From Fodinibacter sp963747405 (GTDB taxonomy: Bacteria; Actinomycetota; Actinomycetes; Actinomycetales; Dermatophilaceae): 64,000 bases of DNA. The notes under the pieces were generated by a model. It was not told the DNA's origin, ran no database searches, and saw nothing but the letters and a program-made list of their open reading frames with translations. The translations under genes were made by a program, and so were the position numbers. Location: contig CAVVFG010000018.1 of assembly GCA_963747405.1 (NCBI GenBank), forward strand, positions 174,698 to 238,697, read 5' to 3'. This document shows, piece after piece, positions 62,748 to 64,000 of the stretch (the stretch's first letter is position 1; the number at the start of each line of letters is the position of its first letter).

Positions 62748-63647
62748 ATGCCCGTCACAACGCTCTCGCGCACCGTCGACCTCGACGGCCACACCCACTA
62801 CCTCGACTTCGGCGGCCCCGAGCACGCCCCGCCGCTCGTGCTCGTCCACGGCCTCGGGGGTTCCCACGCCAACTGGCTCGCCGTGGGACCGGCCCTCGCC
62901 GAGGACCACCGGGTACTGGCGCCCGACCTCGCCGGCCACGGACTGACCTTCCCCGACCACCGTCGCACCGACGTCGACTCGAACCAACGGCTGCTCGACC
63001 GCTTCCTGCGCGAGGTCGTGCGGGAGCCGGTCGTGCTCACCGGCAACTCGATGGGCGGGATGATCAGCATCCTGCAGGCCGCTCGCAACCCGGACACCGT
63101 GCGCGCCCTCGTCCTCGTCGACCCCGCCGTCCCAGGGCCGCGTCAGCGCCCGGACCCCCAGGTCGCTCGGAGCTTCCTCACCTACGGCCTGCCCGGCCTC
63201 GCGAACGCTGCGCTCGCCGCTCGGCGCCACCGCACCACGCCGGCCGAGCAGGTGCAGGAGGTGCTCGACCTGTGCTGCGTCGACCCGAGCCGGGTGCCGG
63301 CCGAGGTGGTCGAGCACTCGGTCGACCTCGCGACCCGACGCCGGCACGTGCCCGGCGTTGACTCGGCCTTCCTCGACGCCGCCCGCTCGGTGATGCTGCA
63401 CCTCGTGCGCCGCACCCAGCTCCAGGCGGCGATGCGGGCGGTCACCGTGCCCGTGCTCCTGCTCCAGGGCGACCACGACCGCCTGGTGCCCCTCGCGGCG
63501 GCGCACCGGGCCGCCACCGACCACCCGGAGTGGGAGCTGCACATCGCCGAGGGCGTCGGTCACGTGCCGATGCTGGAGGTTCCGCAGTGGTTCGTCGACA
63601 CCTACCGGGACTGGTCCGGGCGGGCCGGCGTCCGCACCCGCGACTGA
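62748..63647 (+). CDS. Alpha/beta-hydrolase, divergent from the HMG-CoA reductase operon
   Basis: A 299-residue alpha/beta hydrolase. The oxyanion loop is LVHGLGGSHANW, the nucleophile elbow LTGNSMGGMIS (Ser), the acid in LLQGDHDRLVP and the base in EGVGHVPML. No signal peptide. It would cleave an ester, lactone or C-C bond; with HMG-CoA reductase next door, a lactone such as mevalonolactone is one candidate, but this is speculation. GAGGAGGG precedes the ATG. Confidence 0.85.
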   Translation: MPVTTLSRTVDLDGHTHYLDFGGPEHAPPLVLVHGLGGSHANWLAVGPALAEDHRVLAPDLAGHGLTFPDHRRTDVDSNQRLLDRFLREVVREPVVLTGNSMGGMISILQAARNPDTVRALVLVDPAVPGPRQRPDPQVARSFLTYGLPGLANAALAARRHRTTPAEQVQEVLDLCCVDPSRVPAEVVEHSVDLATRRRHVPGVDSAFLDAARSVMLHLVRRTQLQAAMRAVTVPVLLLQGDHDRLVPLAAAHRAATDHPEWELHIAEGVGHVPMLEVPQWFVDTYRDWSGRAGVRTRD

Positions 63648-63655
63648 GCCGCGCC

Positions 63656-64000
63656 TCAGCCCTGCGCCCGCCCCTGCGGCAGCAGATCCGCCAGTAGCGC
63701 ATCGCCGGCTCGGGGTCGACGTCGTCGCGGAACGCACCGACCCCCTGGCCCTCGACGACCATGGAGCGGAACGTCTCGTGGTAGCGCCGACGCTCGCGGC
63801 GCACCTCGCGCCGCTTCGCCCCGCTCAACAGGTGCATCGAGCGGAGGAGCACCAGTGAGCGGGCCCAGTGGACCCTCAGCTGCGCGTGCACCCGACGGAC
63901 CAGGCCCGACACCCCCTCGACCACGGGGCGCGGCCGCCTCGTGCGCGGAGTGCAGGTCCTGGTGGTCGACGCCGCCGGGTCTGCAGGCAGGCCTGAGCTG
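63656..64000 (-). pseudogene. TetR-family regulator remnant, frame-disrupted and cut by the window edge
   Basis: One frame reads LVLLRSMHLLSGAKRREVRRERRRYHETFRSM (core SGAKRREVRRERRRYHETF) and VGAFRDDVDPEPAMRYW, typical of a TetR C-terminal domain, but then has no stop until it runs into the hydrolase gene. In another frame the sequence continues ALLADLLPQGRAQG followed by TGA at 63656, a normal TetR ending. The two halves are out of frame, implying a frameshift (mutation or sequencing error). The DNA-binding end lies beyond 64000. Confidence 0.6.

Noticed and set aside
59150..63647. Mevalonate-pathway or terpene biosynthetic cluster
   Set aside because: No mevalonate kinase, decarboxylase, IPP isomerase, prenyl synthase or cyclase is visible.

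Overview
The window looks like chromosomal DNA from a very high-GC actinobacterium, most likely of the Intrasporangiaceae/Dermatophilaceae type (the family is inference from gene order and composition). The evidence is near-exclusive GC-ending codons, frequent GTG starts, many promoters whose -10 hexamer sits 6-8 bases from the start codon (leaderless mRNAs), and typical actinobacterial gene neighbourhoods: clpS-DUF2017, murI-MBL-rph-rdgB, and DUF3039, orn and EttA genes.

Layout. 1-5.5 kb: a treX-treY-treZ operon (glycogen to trehalose) on the minus strand, cut by the left edge. 5.7-8.5 kb: a lipid module of an SDR reductase, an acyl-CoA dehydrogenase and a divergent TetR regulator with a clear operator. 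8.5-11.3 kb: methyltransferase, sugar epimerase and GT2 glycosyltransferase. 11.4-18.7 kb: GNAT, EttA, a second SSB, two coupled dynamin-like GTPases and ThpR. 18.8-20.9 kb: tRNA-Arg followed by a HipBA toxin-antitoxin pair with twin operators. 21-31.8 kb: housekeeping genes (M20 amidohydrolase, PrsW, oligoribonuclease, three more tRNAs, CopC-like protein, Bcp, RdgB, RNase PH, MBL hydrolase, MurI, ClpS). 31.9-39.6 kb: tyrosine catabolism (hmgA, fahA, hppD) with an Lrp-type regulator and several uncharacterised genes. 39.6-40.8 kb: an IS110-family element. 41-58 kb: CpdB-like nucleotidase, helicase, secreted M43 protease, aminotransferase plus RraA-like protein, DUF3039, YqgE, a DEAD-box helicase with a repeat-rich tail, VanZ-like protein, malic enzyme, SIMPL protein and pyruvate phosphate dikinase. 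58-64 kb: a cluster with accessory character, comprising a peptidoglycan-binding/papain-like protein and a TetR-HMG-CoA reductase-alcohol dehydrogenase-thioesterase operon opposite an alpha/beta hydrolase, ending in a disrupted TetR gene.

How genes work together. TreX debranches glycogen, TreY makes the terminal trehalose linkage and TreZ releases trehalose; treX/treY are translationally coupled. HppD, HmgA and FahA form the homogentisate route for tyrosine, with the isomerase step unassigned in this window. EttA, SSB, RNase PH, Orn and the DEAD-box helicase serve RNA and DNA upkeep.

Most notable beyond gene content: (i) the self-regulated HMG-CoA reductase operon, which lacks any other mevalonate gene and lies in a stretch lacking the GGATGCC word common elsewhere; (ii) a four-unit array of 73-bp hairpins that supplies the stop codon of the VanZ-like gene and lies upstream of the DEAD-box helicase; (iii) palindromic repeats flanking the DUF3039 gene; (iv) a palindromic unit inserted twice, in frame, inside treZ; (v) an IS110 element whose long non-coding end could encode a bridge RNA.
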